A DNA stretch of 64,000 bases, taken from the NCBI RefSeq assembly GCF_900114315.1, contig NZ_FOSQ01000004.1, positions 135,725-199,724 on the forward strand. Direction: 5' to 3'. Every line of letters begins with the position of its first letter. The first letter of the stretch is position 1. Made by a program: the position numbers and the translations under genes. Below are positions 8,426 through 18,845 of this stretch, in pieces. Under the pieces are notes generated by a model. The model was not told the DNA's origin. It searched no databases and was given only the letters and a program-made list of their open reading frames with translations. Source of the DNA: Falsiroseomonas stagni DSM 19981. GTDB taxonomy: Bacteria; Pseudomonadota; Alphaproteobacteria; Acetobacterales; Acetobacteraceae.

Positions 8426-9128
8426 CGCCACCGCGATGCTGCAAGTGCGCGACCTGGAAGCCTGGTATGGCGAAAGCCATGTCCTCCACGGGATGAATAT
8501 CGACATCCGGCAGGGGGAGGTGGTGACGCTGCTCGGCCGGAACGGCGCGGGCAAGACCTCCACGCTCCGCGCCATCATGGGCCTCACCGGCCGCCGCACC
8601 GGGTCCATCAAGTTCGAGGGGCGGGAGATGCTGACCCTCCGCCCCGACCTGATCGCCCGCGCCGGCATCGCCTATTGCCCGGAGGAGCGCGGCATCTTCG
8701 CCTCGCTCGACGTGACGGAGAATCTGATGCTGCCCCCGGTGATCGCGCCGGGCGGCCTGAGCCTGGAGGAGATCTACACCCTCTTCCCCAACCTCAAGGA
8801 ACGCGCGCGCAGCCAGGGCACGAAGCTGTCGGGCGGCGAACAGCAGATGCTCGCCATCGCGCGCATCCTGCGCACCGGCGCGCGGCTGCTGCTGCTGGAC
8901 GAACCTTCGGAAGGCCTCGCCCCCGTCATCGTCCAGCAGATCGGCGCCATGATCCGCAACATCAAGCAGCGCGGCTTCACCGTGCTGCTGGTGGAGCAGA
9001 ATTTCCGCTTCGCGCAGACCGTCGCGGACCGGCACTATGTCGTCGAACACGGGCGCGTCGTGGATGAGGTGGCGAACCATGAACTCACCGCCAGCCTCGA
9101 CCGCCTGCACGAATACCTGGGCGTGTAA
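8418..9128 (+). CDS. livF: Branched-chain amino-acid-type ABC transporter ATP-binding protein LivF
   Basis: A 236-residue ATPase of normal LivF length. Walker A reads GRNGAGKT, the signature LSGGEQQMLAIARIL and Walker B LLLLDEPSEGL. The family-typical segment YCPEERGIFASLDVTENL follows the first half. The ATG at 8418 overlaps the end of livG. The TAA stop lies in the loop of a small perfect hairpin (9117-9134). It pairs with LivG to energise import through LivH and LivM. Confidence 0.93.
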   Translation: MADATAMLQVRDLEAWYGESHVLHGMNIDIRQGEVVTLLGRNGAGKTSTLRAIMGLTGRRTGSIKFEGREMLTLRPDLIARAGIAYCPEERGIFASLDVTENLMLPPVIAPGGLSLEEIYTLFPNLKERARSQGTKLSGGEQQMLAIARILRTGARLLLLDEPSEGLAPVIVQQIGAMIRNIKQRGFTVLLVEQNFRFAQTVADRHYVVEHGRVVDEVANHELTASLDRLHEYLGV

Positions 9129-9134
9129 GCCCAG
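9117..9134 (+). terminator. Stop-codon-enclosing hairpin at the end of livF
   Basis: CTGGGC (9117-9122) pairs perfectly with GCCCAG (9129-9134). The 6-base loop GTGTAA contains the TAA stop. No T-tract follows, so read-through into the receptor gene is expected. Its role may be mRNA processing or stability. It belongs to the series of stop-spanning palindromes in this window. Confidence 0.4.
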
Positions 9135-9173
9135 TCGGCCGGTTCACCTGGACCCCCATCGGAGGAAGCAAGC

Positions 9174-10424
9174 ATGAGTCTCGACCGCCGTTCCATCATC
9201 AAGGGTGCCGTCGGCGCCGCCACGCTGCCGGCCCTCGGTGGCCTGCCCTATCGCAGCGCCCGCGCGCAGGCCGCGAACACCATCCGCATCGGCGTGCTGA
9301 ACGACCAGTCCGGCCTCTATCGCGACATCTCCGGCCCGGGCTCCACCCACGCCGTGCAGATGGCGGTGCGGGAATCCGGCATCACCCAGCGCGGCATCAA
9401 TGTCGAAGTCGTGCAGGCGGACCACCAGAACCGCCCCGATGTCGGCTCCACCGTCGCGCGCCAGTGGTACGACCAGAACGGCATCGACGTGATCGTCGAT
9501 GTGCCGACCTCCTCCGTGGCGCTCGCCGTCAGCACCATCACGCGGGAGAAGAACAAGCTCTTCATCAATTCCGGCGCCGCGACGTCGGACCTGACGGGCT
9601 CCGCCTGCTCCCCCAACACCATCCACTGGACCTACGACACCTACATGCTCGCCAAGGGCACGGGTGGCGCCATGGTGGCGGCGGGCGGCCGGACCTGGTT
9701 CTTCATCACGGCGGACTACGCCTTCGGCCATGCGCTGGAACGTGACACGACCGCCTTCGTCAACGCCGCCGGGGGCCGCGTGCTGGGTGGCGTCCGCACG
9801 CCCTTCCCGGGCACGACGGACTTCTCCTCCTTCCTCCAGCAGGCGCAGCGGTCCCGCGCCAATGTCATCGGCCTGGCCAATGCGGGCGGTGACACGATCA
9901 ACTCCATCAAGCAGGCGGCGGAATTCCGCATCACCCGCGGCGGCACCAAGCTCGCCGGCCTGCTGGTCTTCGTGACCGACGTCCACTCGCTGGGCCTCGA
10001 AGTCGCGCAGGGCCTGGTCGTGACGGAAAGCTTCTACTGGGATCTGAACGACCGCACCCGCGCCTTCACCCAGCGCCTCGGCGCCACGCCGGGCAACCTC
10101 CGCCCCTCCATGGTGCAGGCCGGCTGCTATTCCGGCGTGCTGCATTACCTGAAGGCAGTGGCGGATATGGGCGTCGCGGCCGCCAAGGCCAGCGGCGCGG
10201 AAGCCGCTAACCGCATGAAGGCGATGCCGACCAGCGACGATGCCTTCGGCGAAGGCACGGTCCGCCCCGACGGCCGCAAGGTCCACCCGGCCTATCTGTT
10301 CGAGGTGAAGACCCCCGCCGAAAGCCGCGGCGCCTGGGACTACTACAAGCTGGTCTCCACCATCCCGGCGAACGAGGCCTTCCGCCCGATCACCGAGGGT
10401 GGCTGCAGCCTCGTCCGGTCCTGA
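9174..10424 (+). CDS. Branched-chain amino-acid-type ABC transporter substrate-binding protein (LivJ/LivK family)
   Basis: A 416-residue periplasmic receptor of the type I fold (Peripla_BP_6). A Tat-like leader with DRRSIIKG and a cleavage site after about residue 33 (ARAQA) precedes the mature start IRIGVLNDQSGLYRDISGPG, which is the canonical ligand-loop start of the family. GGAGGAAGCAAGC precedes the ATG. The C-terminus has VKTPAESRGAWDYYKLVST, seen in receptors of the urea/short-chain-amide branch; a ligand other than branched-chain amino acids is therefore quite possible. A strong terminator 8 bases after the stop probably gives it an excess of transcript over the permeases. Confidence 0.9.
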   Translation: MSLDRRSIIKGAVGAATLPALGGLPYRSARAQAANTIRIGVLNDQSGLYRDISGPGSTHAVQMAVRESGITQRGINVEVVQADHQNRPDVGSTVARQWYDQNGIDVIVDVPTSSVALAVSTITREKNKLFINSGAATSDLTGSACSPNTIHWTYDTYMLAKGTGGAMVAAGGRTWFFITADYAFGHALERDTTAFVNAAGGRVLGGVRTPFPGTTDFSSFLQQAQRSRANVIGLANAGGDTINSIKQAAEFRITRGGTKLAGLLVFVTDVHSLGLEVAQGLVVTESFYWDLNDRTRAFTQRLGATPGNLRPSMVQAGCYSGVLHYLKAVADMGVAAAKASGAEAANRMKAMPTSDDAFGEGTVRPDGRKVHPAYLFEVKTPAESRGAWDYYKLVSTIPANEAFRPITEGGCSLVRS

Positions 10425-10432
10425 TGCCGACC

Positions 10433-10456
10433 GCCCCGGGGGTGATCCCCCGGGGC
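10433..10456 (+). terminator. Intra-operon terminator between the liv receptor and livH
   Basis: GCCCCGGGGG (10433-10442), loop TGAT, CCCCCGGGGC (10447-10456): a perfect 10-bp stem followed by CTTCCTGTCTG. It lies inside the operon, so partial termination would raise receptor level relative to LivHM. This is a common stoichiometry device in ABC import operons. Confidence 0.65.
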
Positions 10457-10495
10457 CTTCCTGTCTGACCACCTGAGCGGGGCAAGCGCTGCGGT

Positions 10496-11380
10496 ATGGA
10501 AGACCTGCTGTTCGAAATCCAACTGGCCATGCCGCAGGTCGTCCTCGGCGTGATCAACGGTGCCTTCTACGCGCTGCTGTCGCTCGGCCTCGCCGTCATC
10601 TTCGGCATGCTCAACGTCATCAACTTCGCCCATGGCGCGCAGTTCACGCTGGGCGCCTTCGTCGCCTGGATGCTGCTGTCCTGGCTCGGCGTGGGCTACT
10701 GGCCGGCGCTCATCCTCGCGCCCCTGATCGTCGGCGCGATCGGCGTCGCGATGGAACGCACGATGATCGCGCGATTGTATCGCATCGATCATCTCTACGG
10801 CCTGCTGCTGACCTTCGGCTGCGCCCTGGTGATCGAGGGCCTGCTCCGCAACAGTTTCGGCTCCTCCGGCCAGCGCTACGCGCCGCCGCGTGAATTCGCC
10901 GCCCTCGACCTCGAACTCGGGGATTTCTTCCTGCCGGGCTATCGCGTCTGGGTGCTGATCGCCGCCAGCACCGTCTGCCTTGCCACCTGGCTGATCATCG
11001 AGAAGACGAAGGTCGGCAGCTACCTCCGCGCCGCCACCGAACGGCCCCAACTCGTGCAGGCCTTCGGCATCAACGTGCCCCTGATGATGACGCTGACCTA
11101 CGGCGCGGGCGTGGCGCTGGCCGCCTTCGCGGGCGTGCTGGCCGCGCCCATCTATTCCGTCAGCCCCGCCATGGGCGCCAACTTCATCATCACCGTCTTC
11201 GCCGTCGTCGTCATCGGCGGCATGGGCTCCATCGCGGGCTCCATCGTCACCGGCTTCATGCTGGGCCTCATCCAGGGCATCACGGAGGTGTTCTGGCCGG
11301 AAGCCTCGCAGACCGTCGTCTTCGTCATCATGGCCGTGGTGCTGCTGACGCGCCCCGCCGGCCTGTTCGGGAGGGCCTGA
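10496..11380 (+). CDS. livH: Branched-chain amino-acid-type ABC transporter permease LivH
   Basis: A 294-residue inner-membrane permease with about eight hydrophobic segments. The LivH hallmark GAFYALLSLGLAVIFGMLNV and the following NFAHG motif are near the N-terminus. The family loop IIEKTKVGSYLRAATE, the ATPase contact region, is central, and GGMGSIAGSIVTGF is near the C-terminus. The ATG at 10496 follows the internal terminator by about 40 bases. The livM start lies 2 bases beyond its stop. It dimerises with LivM. Confidence 0.93.
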   Translation: MEDLLFEIQLAMPQVVLGVINGAFYALLSLGLAVIFGMLNVINFAHGAQFTLGAFVAWMLLSWLGVGYWPALILAPLIVGAIGVAMERTMIARLYRIDHLYGLLLTFGCALVIEGLLRNSFGSSGQRYAPPREFAALDLELGDFFLPGYRVWVLIAASTVCLATWLIIEKTKVGSYLRAATERPQLVQAFGINVPLMMTLTYGAGVALAAFAGVLAAPIYSVSPAMGANFIITVFAVVVIGGMGSIAGSIVTGFMLGLIQGITEVFWPEASQTVVFVIMAVVLLTRPAGLFGRA

Positions 11381-11381
11381 C

Positions 11382-12377
11382 ATGGCCGAGGGCAGCATCG
11401 CCACCGCGCCATCGCCCGGCGCCCCTTCCGTGGACGAGGAGGTGTTCTTCGGCTTCACCCGCCCGCAGGCCGCCGCCTTCCTGGCGCTGGTCGTGATCGT
11501 CGTGGCCAGCCCCTTCGTCATCTACCCCTTCTTCCTGATGAAGCTGCTGTGCTTCGCGCTGTTCGCCTGCGCCTTCAACCTGCTGATCGGCTATGTCGGG
11601 CTGCTCAGCTTCGGCCACGCCGCCTATTTCGGCATGGGCGCCTATGTCAGCGGCTATGCCGCCAAGGAATGGGGCGTGACGCCGGAGGTCGCCATCCTGC
11701 TCGGCGGCGCCACCGGCGCGCTGCTCGGCATCCCCTTCGGTTGGCTCGCTATCCGCCGCACCGGCATCTACTTCGCCATGATCACCCTGGCGCTGGCCCA
11801 GATGGTCTATTTCTTCTGCGTCCAGGCCCCCTTCACGGGGGGCGAGGACGGCATCCAGGCCATCCCGCGCCGTTCGCTGTTCGGCGTATTCAGCCTCGAC
11901 AGTGATTTCGCGATGTACTGGGTGGTGGCCGGCGTCTTCCTCGGCGGCTTCCTGCTGATCCACCGCGTCGTCCATTCCCCCTTCGGCCAGGTGCTGAAGG
12001 CGATCCGGGACAATGAACCGCGCGCCATCTCGCTCGGCTACCGCACTGACGACTACAAGCTGATGGCCTTCGTCCTCTCCGCCGGCATCGCCGGCCTGGC
12101 CGGCGCGGTGAAGGCGCTGGCCATGAAGATCGCGACGCTGACCGACGTGCTCTGGACCATGTCCGGAGAGGTCGTGCTGATGTCCCTCGTCGGCGGCCTC
12201 GGCACCATCTTCGGCCCTGTCGCGGGCGCGGCCTTCATCGTCACCATGCAGACCTACCTGGCGGAATTCGGCGCCTGGGTGCTGGTGATCCAGGGCGTCA
12301 TCTTCATCGCCGCCGTGCTCGCCTTCCGCCGCGGCCTGGTGGGTGAGGTCGGGCACCTGCTCAAGGTGAAGCTGTAG
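11382..12377 (+). CDS. livM: Branched-chain amino-acid-type ABC transporter permease LivM
   Basis: A 331-residue permease. After a hydrophilic N-terminus of about 25 residues come the membrane segments and the family motif [20 protein letters not shown]. The cytoplasmic contact loop reads [20 protein letters not shown], and a [14 protein letters not shown] segment is near the end. Length and order match LivM. The start ATG is one base after the livH stop. The stop codon is embedded in a perfect 9-bp-stem hairpin at 12372-12394, the probable operon end. Confidence 0.93.
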   Translation: MAEGSIATAPSPGAPSVDEEVFFGFTRPQAAAFLALVVIVVASPFVIYPFFLMKLLCFALFACAFNLLIGYVGLLSFGHAAYFGMGAYVSGYAAKEWGVTPEVAILLGGATGALLGIPFGWLAIRRTGIYFAMITLALAQMVYFFCVQAPFTGGEDGIQAIPRRSLFGVFSLDSDFAMYWVVAGVFLGGFLLIHRVVHSPFGQVLKAIRDNEPRAISLGYRTDDYKLMAFVLSAGIAGLAGAVKALAMKIATLTDVLWTMSGEVVLMSLVGGLGTIFGPVAGAAFIVTMQTYLAEFGAWVLVIQGVIFIAAVLAFRRGLVGEVGHLLKVKL

Positions 12378-12394
12378 GGCCGGCAGCCCTACAG
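12372..12394 (+). terminator. Terminator-like hairpin enclosing the livM stop codon
   Basis: CTGTAGGGC (12372-12380), loop CGGCA, GCCCTACAG (12386-12394): a perfect 9-bp stem. The TAG stop of livM (12375-12377) is in the left arm and its mirror CTA in the right. Only a weak A/T stretch follows. This is the clearest single-copy example of a stop-spanning palindrome here. Confidence 0.6.
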
Positions 12395-12450
12395 CAACGG
12401 TTAAGACTTCCGGTGCAAGGCTGCATCCCAGACCCCTGGGGTGCATCACG

Positions 12451-14430
12451 ATGCCGCGATTTTTCCGGACGCTCGCCGCGAGGATCCAGATCGTCCTGGT
12501 CCTGCTTGCCCTCTGTGGCGTTGGGGGTGGCGTCGCCGCGCTCTACATCGTCACGGGCTACAATGGCGATGTGGAGGAGATGGAGGTGGCCCTCGCCCGC
12601 GCCCGGCTGACGGCGCAGCTGGATGGCCAGGTCTATGCCGCGGTGATGGAAAGCCGCGGCCTCTACCTCAGCAAGGACATGGCGGAGGTCAACCGCTTCG
12701 CCGCCGGGCTTCGCCGCCACCTCGCCAACCTCGACCGCCACCTGAAGGAGCTGGAGGCGAAGACGCCCCCCGGCGACCCCACCGTGGCGCCCGTCGCCGC
12801 CTCACTCCGCGAGTTCATGCGCTTCCGGGAGGAGATGGTAAGGGTCGCGCTGGTCGAAGGGGCCGCCGGCGCCGACCGGCTCGGCAACAACGAAGCCAAC
12901 CGCGCCAACCGCAGTGCGGTGAACCGAGCCCTCGATGCCGCGACGCAGCGCTTCATGGCGGAAGCCGATGCGCTGACGGCGGAGATCAAGCACCATGGCA
13001 GCACGCTCGGCCTGACCGCGCTGCTGGTGATCGGCGGCCTGTCCGTCCTGGCCGGCCTGGCCGCCATCCTGCTGCTGCGCCGCCAGGTCATCCGCCCGCT
13101 CTCCCGCCTGACCGGTGCGATGGAGCGTTTGGCGGAAGGCAGCCTCGACATCGCGGTGCCAGAGGCCGGCCGCCGGGATGAGGTCGGCGCCATGGCCGCG
13201 GCGCTGGAAGTGCTGAAGCAGCGCAGCCGCGACGCCGTGCGCCTCCGCGACGAACAGGACGCCATCCGGGAAGCCGCCCATGCCGCCGAGACCCGCTCGC
13301 TCCGCGCCATGGCGGACCGGGTGGAGGCGGAGGCCCGCACGGCGGCGGAAGCCATGGGCCACCAGGTCGCGCAGGTCGCCGCCGATGCCGATGCGATGAG
13401 CGACCGCGCCGCCGCCGCCGCCGGCACCACCGCGGAAGTCGGCGCCGCCGCCCGCGCCGTGCTGGAGAATGCGGAGAACGGCGCCGCCGCGACCGAGCAG
13501 ATGACCGCCAGCATCCAGAGCATCGCCTCCCAGGTGAAGGCCGCCGCCACCGCCACCGGCCGCGCGGTGCGGGAGACGGAGGCCGGCACCCAGGCCATCG
13601 CCGGGCTGCAGCAGGCGGTGGCGCGCATCGGCGACGTCGCCCGCCTGATCGGCGACATCGCCGGCCAGACCAACCTGCTGGCGCTCAACGCGACGATCGA
13701 GGCCGCCCGCGCCGGCGACGCCGGCAAGGGCTTCGCGGTCGTAGCCTCCGAGGTGAAGTCCCTGGCGACGCAGACCGCCCGCAGCACGGAGGAGATCGCC
13801 CGCCACATCCAGGAAGTCGGCACCGCGACAGAGGCCGCCGTCGGCGCCGTGCGGGCGACGCTCGGCACCATCGCCGAACTCGACACCATCGCGGGCAGCA
13901 TCGCGACCGCCATGGCGCAGCAGCAGGGCGCGACGACGGATATCGCTCGCACCGTCTCCTCCACCGCCACGGCGGCGCGGGACATGGCGGGGCGCATCGC
14001 CGCCGTCGGCGATGCCAGCCGGGAACTCGGCGACCGCGCGGCGACGGTGAATGGCGCGGCTGCCAGCGTGGCCGATGGCATGGGCGCGCTGCGCCGCGCG
14101 CTGGTGGACGCCGTGCGCGGATCGGCCGATGCGGTGGATCGCCGGGGCGCGCCGCGCTTCCCCGCGGATCTGCCGGCCGTGCTGCGGGAAGGGGGGCGCG
14201 TCCATGCCGTGCGGGTGGAGAACATCGCCCGGGGCGGCGCCGCGCTGCGCCAGGCCCCCGCGCTGCCCGCCGGCACGCAGGCGTCGCTGGAGATGCCGGC
14301 CATCGGCCGCGCCTTGGCGGTGCGCGTGCTGGGCCAGGAAGCCGGGCAACTCCGCCTGGCCTTCGCCGCCGCGCTGACGGAGGCGGAGGTGGAGTCCCTG
14401 GCCGGCAGCGGCATGCCCATCGCCGCCTGA
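12451..14430 (+). CDS. Methyl-accepting chemotaxis protein with C-terminal PilZ domain
   Basis: A 659-residue chemoreceptor. Membrane helix 1 is at about residues 12-34, followed by a periplasmic four-helix-like ligand domain with a [11 protein letters not shown] motif, as in MCP_signal-type sensors. Helix 2 is at about 187-209, followed by HAMP at about 210-262. The signalling hairpin includes [21 protein letters not shown] PilZ-like domain occupies about residues 563-655: RRGAPR gives the RxxxR part, but the second motif is NIARGG, with Ala in place of the usual Ser, so c-di-GMP affinity may be altered. A single gene, not overlapping its neighbours. Signals would go to CheA/CheW encoded elsewhere. 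Confidence 0.9.
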   Translation: MPRFFRTLAARIQIVLVLLALCGVGGGVAALYIVTGYNGDVEEMEVALARARLTAQLDGQVYAAVMESRGLYLSKDMAEVNRFAAGLRRHLANLDRHLKELEAKTPPGDPTVAPVAASLREFMRFREEMVRVALVEGAAGADRLGNNEANRANRSAVNRALDAATQRFMAEADALTAEIKHHGSTLGLTALLVIGGLSVLAGLAAILLLRRQVIRPLSRLTGAMERLAEGSLDIAVPEAGRRDEVGAMAAALEVLKQRSRDAVRLRDEQDAIREAAHAAETRSLRAMADRVEAEARTAAEAMGHQVAQVAADADAMSDRAAAAAGTTAEVGAAARAVLENAENGAAATEQMTASIQSIASQVKAAATATGRAVRETEAGTQAIAGLQQAVARIGDVARLIGDIAGQTNLLALNATIEAARAGDAGKGFAVVASEVKSLATQTARSTEEIARHIQEVGTATEAAVGAVRATLGTIAELDTIAGSIATAMAQQQGATTDIARTVSSTATAARDMAGRIAAVGDASRELGDRAATVNGAAASVADGMGALRRALVDAVRGSADAVDRRGAPRFPADLPAVLREGGRVHAVRVENIARGGAALRQAPALPAGTQASLEMPAIGRALAVRVLGQEAGQLRLAFAAALTEAEVESLAGSGMPIAA

Positions 14431-14453
14431 TATCGGCGGGTTCTGCTGACGAC

Positions 14454-14493
14454 CGGGGCAGCTTGTCCGGTCATTGGGCAGTTTCCTGCCCCG
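14454..14493 (+). terminator. Possible terminator after the chemoreceptor gene
   Basis: CGGGGCAG (14454-14461) and CTGCCCCG (14486-14493) form a perfect 8-bp stem with a 24-base loop. It starts 24 bases after the chemoreceptor stop. The long loop and lack of a T-tract make it a weak candidate. Confidence 0.35.
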
Positions 14494-14515
14494 TGACGCG
14501 CCAAGGGGCTGGGAT

Positions 14516-14541
14516 ACAGGCTTGCGTCCACGCAAGTCTGT
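14516..14541 (+). promoter_or_regulatory. Inverted repeat 15 bases before the DUF1028 gene
   Basis: ACAGGCTTGCGT (14516-14527) and ACGCAAGTCTGT (14530-14541) form 12-bp arms with one mismatch around a 2-bp centre. It sits between the promoter region and the first gene of the second peptide importer operon. It could be a repressor operator or an RNA hairpin near the ribosome site. Symmetry without a loop favours a protein-binding site. Confidence 0.45.
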
Positions 14542-14556
14542 GTCACATGACCGCCC

Positions 14557-15278
14557 ATGACCTGGTCCATCCTTGCGCGTGACGCGGCGACGGGCGAACT
14601 CGGCGTGGCCGTGGCCAGCCGCTTCCTGGCCGTGGGCGCCCTCTGCCCCCGCGTGGAGGGCGGCGTCGGCGCCGCGGCCACCCAGGCCCTGGTGAACCCC
14701 TGGATCGCGCCGCGCGCCCTCGCGGCGCTGAAGGCGGGGCAGGGGGCGGAAGACGCCCTCGGCAGCCTCATCGCCGCCGATGCCGGCCGCGCCACCCGCC
14801 AGGCGCATGTGCTTTCCGCCGATGGCCGTTCCGCGCGCCACACCGGCGCGGATTGCATCGGCTGGTGCGGCCATGTCGCGGCGCAGGATGTCTCCGTCGC
14901 CGGCAACATGCTGGCCGGCCCGCAGGTGATCGAGGCGACTCGCGACGCCTTCCTCGGCAGCGCCGGCCTGCCGCTGGCCGAACGCCTGATGCTGGCGATG
15001 GAAGCCGGGGAGGCTGCGGGCGGCGACAAGCGCGGGCGGCAATCGGTCGCGCTCCAGGTGGCGTCCGATGGCCCGATCCCCGACCTCGACCTGCGGGTGG
15101 ATGACCATGCGGACCCGCTGGCGGAACTGCGGCGCATCTACCGCGTGTGGCACGGCTACACGCGCCATTTCCGGCGCTTCCTGCCCAGCGTAGACCAGTG
15201 GGGCGCCGACCACCCCGGCGTCTTCGACCGCGCCGTGATCCAGGCGGCGATCAGCGCCGCCCAGGCGGAGCAGGAATA

Positions 15279-15279
<1 letters not shown>
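14557..15279 (+). CDS. DUF1028 family protein (Ntn-hydrolase-like), operon partner of a peptide importer
   Basis: A 240-residue protein of the DUF1028 family. The N-terminus MTWSILARDAATGELGVAVA is the family signature. Further typical segments are GVGAAATQALVNP and the C-terminal DLDLRVDDHADPLAELRR. The fold is Ntn-hydrolase-like; in relatives the enzymatic role is unproven but the gene is repeatedly found beside peptide ABC transporters, suggesting a peptidase or amidohydrolase acting on the imported compound. The TAG stop overlaps the GTG of the next gene by one base (TAGTG), so it heads the operon 14557-22207. Confidence 0.88.
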
Positions 15280-16264
<985 letters not shown>

Positions 16265-16268
<4 letters not shown>

Positions 16269-17317
16269 CCGCGCCGATGCTGGAACTCCGCGACGTCGTC
16301 CGCGCCTTCCCCGTGCGCGATGCGCTCGGCCGGTCGAAGGGCGCGGTGCGCGCGGTGGATGGCGTTTCGCTGAGCGTGCCGCGCGGCAGCGTGCTCGCCA
16401 TCGTCGGCGAATCCGGCTGCGGGAAATCGACGCTCGGCCGCCTGGCGCTGCGCCTGATCGAACCCGATTCGGGACAGATCCTGTTCGAGGGCGAGGACCT
16501 TCGCAGCCTCTCCCCCGCCGCGCTGCGCGCCCGGCGGCGCGACATGCAGCTGATCTTCCAGGACCCCTTCGCCAGCCTCGACCCGCGCATGACGGTGGAG
16601 CAGGCGGTGGCGGAACCGCTGCGCCTGCACGGCATCGTGCCGCGGGCGAAGGAACGCGACCGCGTGGCGGAGTTGCTCTCCCGCGTCGGGCTCCGCCCCG
16701 AACTCGCGCGGCGCTGGCCGCATGAATTCTCCGGCGGCCAGCGCCAGCGCATTGCCATCGCCCGCGCGCTCGCCTCCGGCCCCCGGCTGATCGTCGGCGA
16801 CGAACCGGTCTCCGCGCTGGATGTCTCGGTGCAGGCGCAGGTCATCAACCTGTTGCAGGACCTCATCCGCGAACTCGGCCTGACCTTCGTGCTGATCAGC
16901 CACGACCTCGGCGTGGTGCGCCACATCGCGGATCGCGTCGCCGTCATGTATCTCGGCCGCATCGTGGAGGAAGGCCCCACCGCGGAGGTTTTCTCGAACC
17001 CGAAGCACCCCTACACCCGCGCGCTGCTCGCCGCCGTGCCGGGGCAGGGCCACACCAAGGGCGCGGCCGCGCTGCTGGAAGGCGATGCGCCGAGCCCGAT
17101 CGATCCGCCCAGCGGCTGCCGCTTCCGTACGCGCTGCCCCCATGCCGAGGCGATCTGCGCCGCGCAGATACCTCCCCTGGCGGATCACGGGCACCGCGCC
17201 GCCTGCCACCGGCAGGCGGAACTGCCCCCCGCCGCCGCGCGGCATGAACGCGATGCCGGCGGCGAACGCCTCAAGCGCCTGCAAGCCTTCTTCAGCGACC
17301 AACGAACGGGAGAATGA
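16265..17317 (+). CDS. Peptide-type ABC transporter ATP-binding protein (DppF/OppF-like)
   Basis: A 350-residue ATPase. Walker A GESGCGKS is at residues 48-55, the signature is [15 protein letters not shown] (Phe instead of Leu at the first position), and Walker B reads [12 protein letters not shown]. The C-terminal Cys-containing oligopeptide motif [10 protein letters not shown] is complete, followed by an unusual extra tail of about 40 residues ending near the receptor gene. Translation is coupled to the upstream ATPase by an ATGA overlap. Confidence 0.92.
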
Positions 17318-17322
17318 CGGCA

Positions 17323-18834
17323 ATGATCCGCAAGACCCTCGCCATGGGCCTCGTCGCCCTGGCCGCCCTTTCCGCCGCGCCCGCCGCGCAGGCGCAGAAC
17401 ATCCGCATCGGCCTGCGCGAGGACCCCGATATCCTCGACCCCACCCTGGCCCGCACCTTCGTCGGCCGCATCGTCTTCGCCGGCCTCTGCGACAAGCTCT
17501 TCGACATCAATGAGAAGCTGGAGATCGTCCCCCAGCTCGCCACCGGCTATCGCTGGGAAGACCCGCAGAGCCTGCTCATCACCATCCGCCAGGGCGTGAA
17601 GTTCCACGATGGCGACACGATGACGGCGGAGAGCGTCGTCTATTCGCTGACCCGGCACCTGACCATGCAGGGCAGCTTCCGCCGTGGCGAGATCAACTCC
17701 ATGACCTCGGCCGAGGTGGTGGACCCCCAGACCGTCCGCGTGCGCCTGCGCGAACCCTTCGCGCCCTTCGTGTCGCAGCTCACCGACCGCGCCGGCATGA
17801 TCGTGAGCCCCCGCGCCGCGGAGGCCGCCGGCCGCAATTTCGGCAACCGCCCCGTCTGCGCCGGCCCGATGCGCTTCGTGGAACGGATCGCCCAGGACCG
17901 CATCGTGCTGGAACGTTTTCCTGAGTACTGGGACGCGTCGCGCATTCACATCAACCGCGTGACCTACCTGCCGATCCCGGACAACACCGTCCGCCTGGCC
18001 AATCTGCAATCCGGCTCGCTGGAACTGGTGCAGACGATCGAGCCCGATGACCTCCGCCAGGTGAACCGCAATTCGCGGCTCCGCGTCAGCGTCTCCGACG
18101 AACTCGGCTACCAGGGCATCACCATCAATGTCGGCAATGGCGCCCGCGCGCAGACGCCGATGGGGCAGGACCCCCGGGTGCGCCGCGCCTTCGAACTCGC
18201 CATCGACCGCGCCGCCATCAACCAGGTGGTCTATGAGGGCCAGTACACGCCGACCGCCCAGGCCGTGCCGCCCTCCAACCCCTATCACGCCCGCTCCATC
18301 ACCGCGCCCGCGCGCGATGTCGCCCGCGCCCGCGCCCTGCTGGCCGAGGCCGGCGTACGCACGCCCGTCCAGGTGGAGATGACCATCCCCAACAACCCGG
18401 ATCTCCGCCAGGTCGGCGAGGTCATCCAGGCCATGGTGCGCGAAGCCGGCTTCGAGCTGCGGCTGAACGCGATGGAATTCGCCTCCTCCCTCCAGGCCGC
18501 GACGCGCGGTGAGTTCGAGACCTATCTGCTCGCCTGGTCGGGCCGCGCGGACCCCGATGGCAACATCTTCACCTTCATCCACAGCCAGGGCCCGCAGAAT
18601 GACGGCAAGTATTCCAACCCCGAGGTCGATCGCCTGATCGCCGCCGCGCGGGTGGAATCCGACCAGGCCCGCCGCGCTGCGCTGTATGAGCAGATGTGGC
18701 GCGCCCGGGCGCAGGACCTCGGCCTGATCTACCTCTGGCACCGCAAGAACATCGTCGGCCACACCACGCGGCTGACGGGCTTCGTGCCGGTGCCGGACGG
18801 GCTGATCCGCCTGCAGGGCATGCGCCTGAACTGA
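17323..18834 (+). CDS. ABC transporter substrate-binding protein, family 5 (first of two tandem paralogs)
   Basis: A 503-residue receptor with a Sec-type signal peptide (about 25 residues, ending AAQAQ) before IRIGLREDPDILDPTLARTF. The ATG at 17323 is preferred: GGGAGA (17308-17313) lies 9 bases away, while an in-frame ATG at 17314 overlaps the previous stop but has the same SD only one base away. The next gene encodes a close paralog sharing long blocks (for example the PQLATG, HLTMQGSFRRGE and SDRAGMI/TDRAGMI segments). Both are followed by the permeases, so one transporter probably uses two receptors with different ligand preference. Confidence 0.9.
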   Translation: MIRKTLAMGLVALAALSAAPAAQAQNIRIGLREDPDILDPTLARTFVGRIVFAGLCDKLFDINEKLEIVPQLATGYRWEDPQSLLITIRQGVKFHDGDTMTAESVVYSLTRHLTMQGSFRRGEINSMTSAEVVDPQTVRVRLREPFAPFVSQLTDRAGMIVSPRAAEAAGRNFGNRPVCAGPMRFVERIAQDRIVLERFPEYWDASRIHINRVTYLPIPDNTVRLANLQSGSLELVQTIEPDDLRQVNRNSRLRVSVSDELGYQGITINVGNGARAQTPMGQDPRVRRAFELAIDRAAINQVVYEGQYTPTAQAVPPSNPYHARSITAPARDVARARALLAEAGVRTPVQVEMTIPNNPDLRQVGEVIQAMVREAGFELRLNAMEFASSLQAATRGEFETYLLAWSGRADPDGNIFTFIHSQGPQNDGKYSNPEVDRLIAAARVESDQARRAALYEQMWRARAQDLGLIYLWHRKNIVGHTTRLTGFVPVPDGLIRLQGMRLN

Positions 18835-18845
18835 GGAAGCGACCG

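Noticed and set aside
12663-15213. Two open frames of more than 800 codons on the minus strand
   Set aside because: They are antisense to the chemoreceptor and DUF1028 genes, which have clear families. Their translations are Ala/Arg/Ser-rich or His/Gly-rich shadows.
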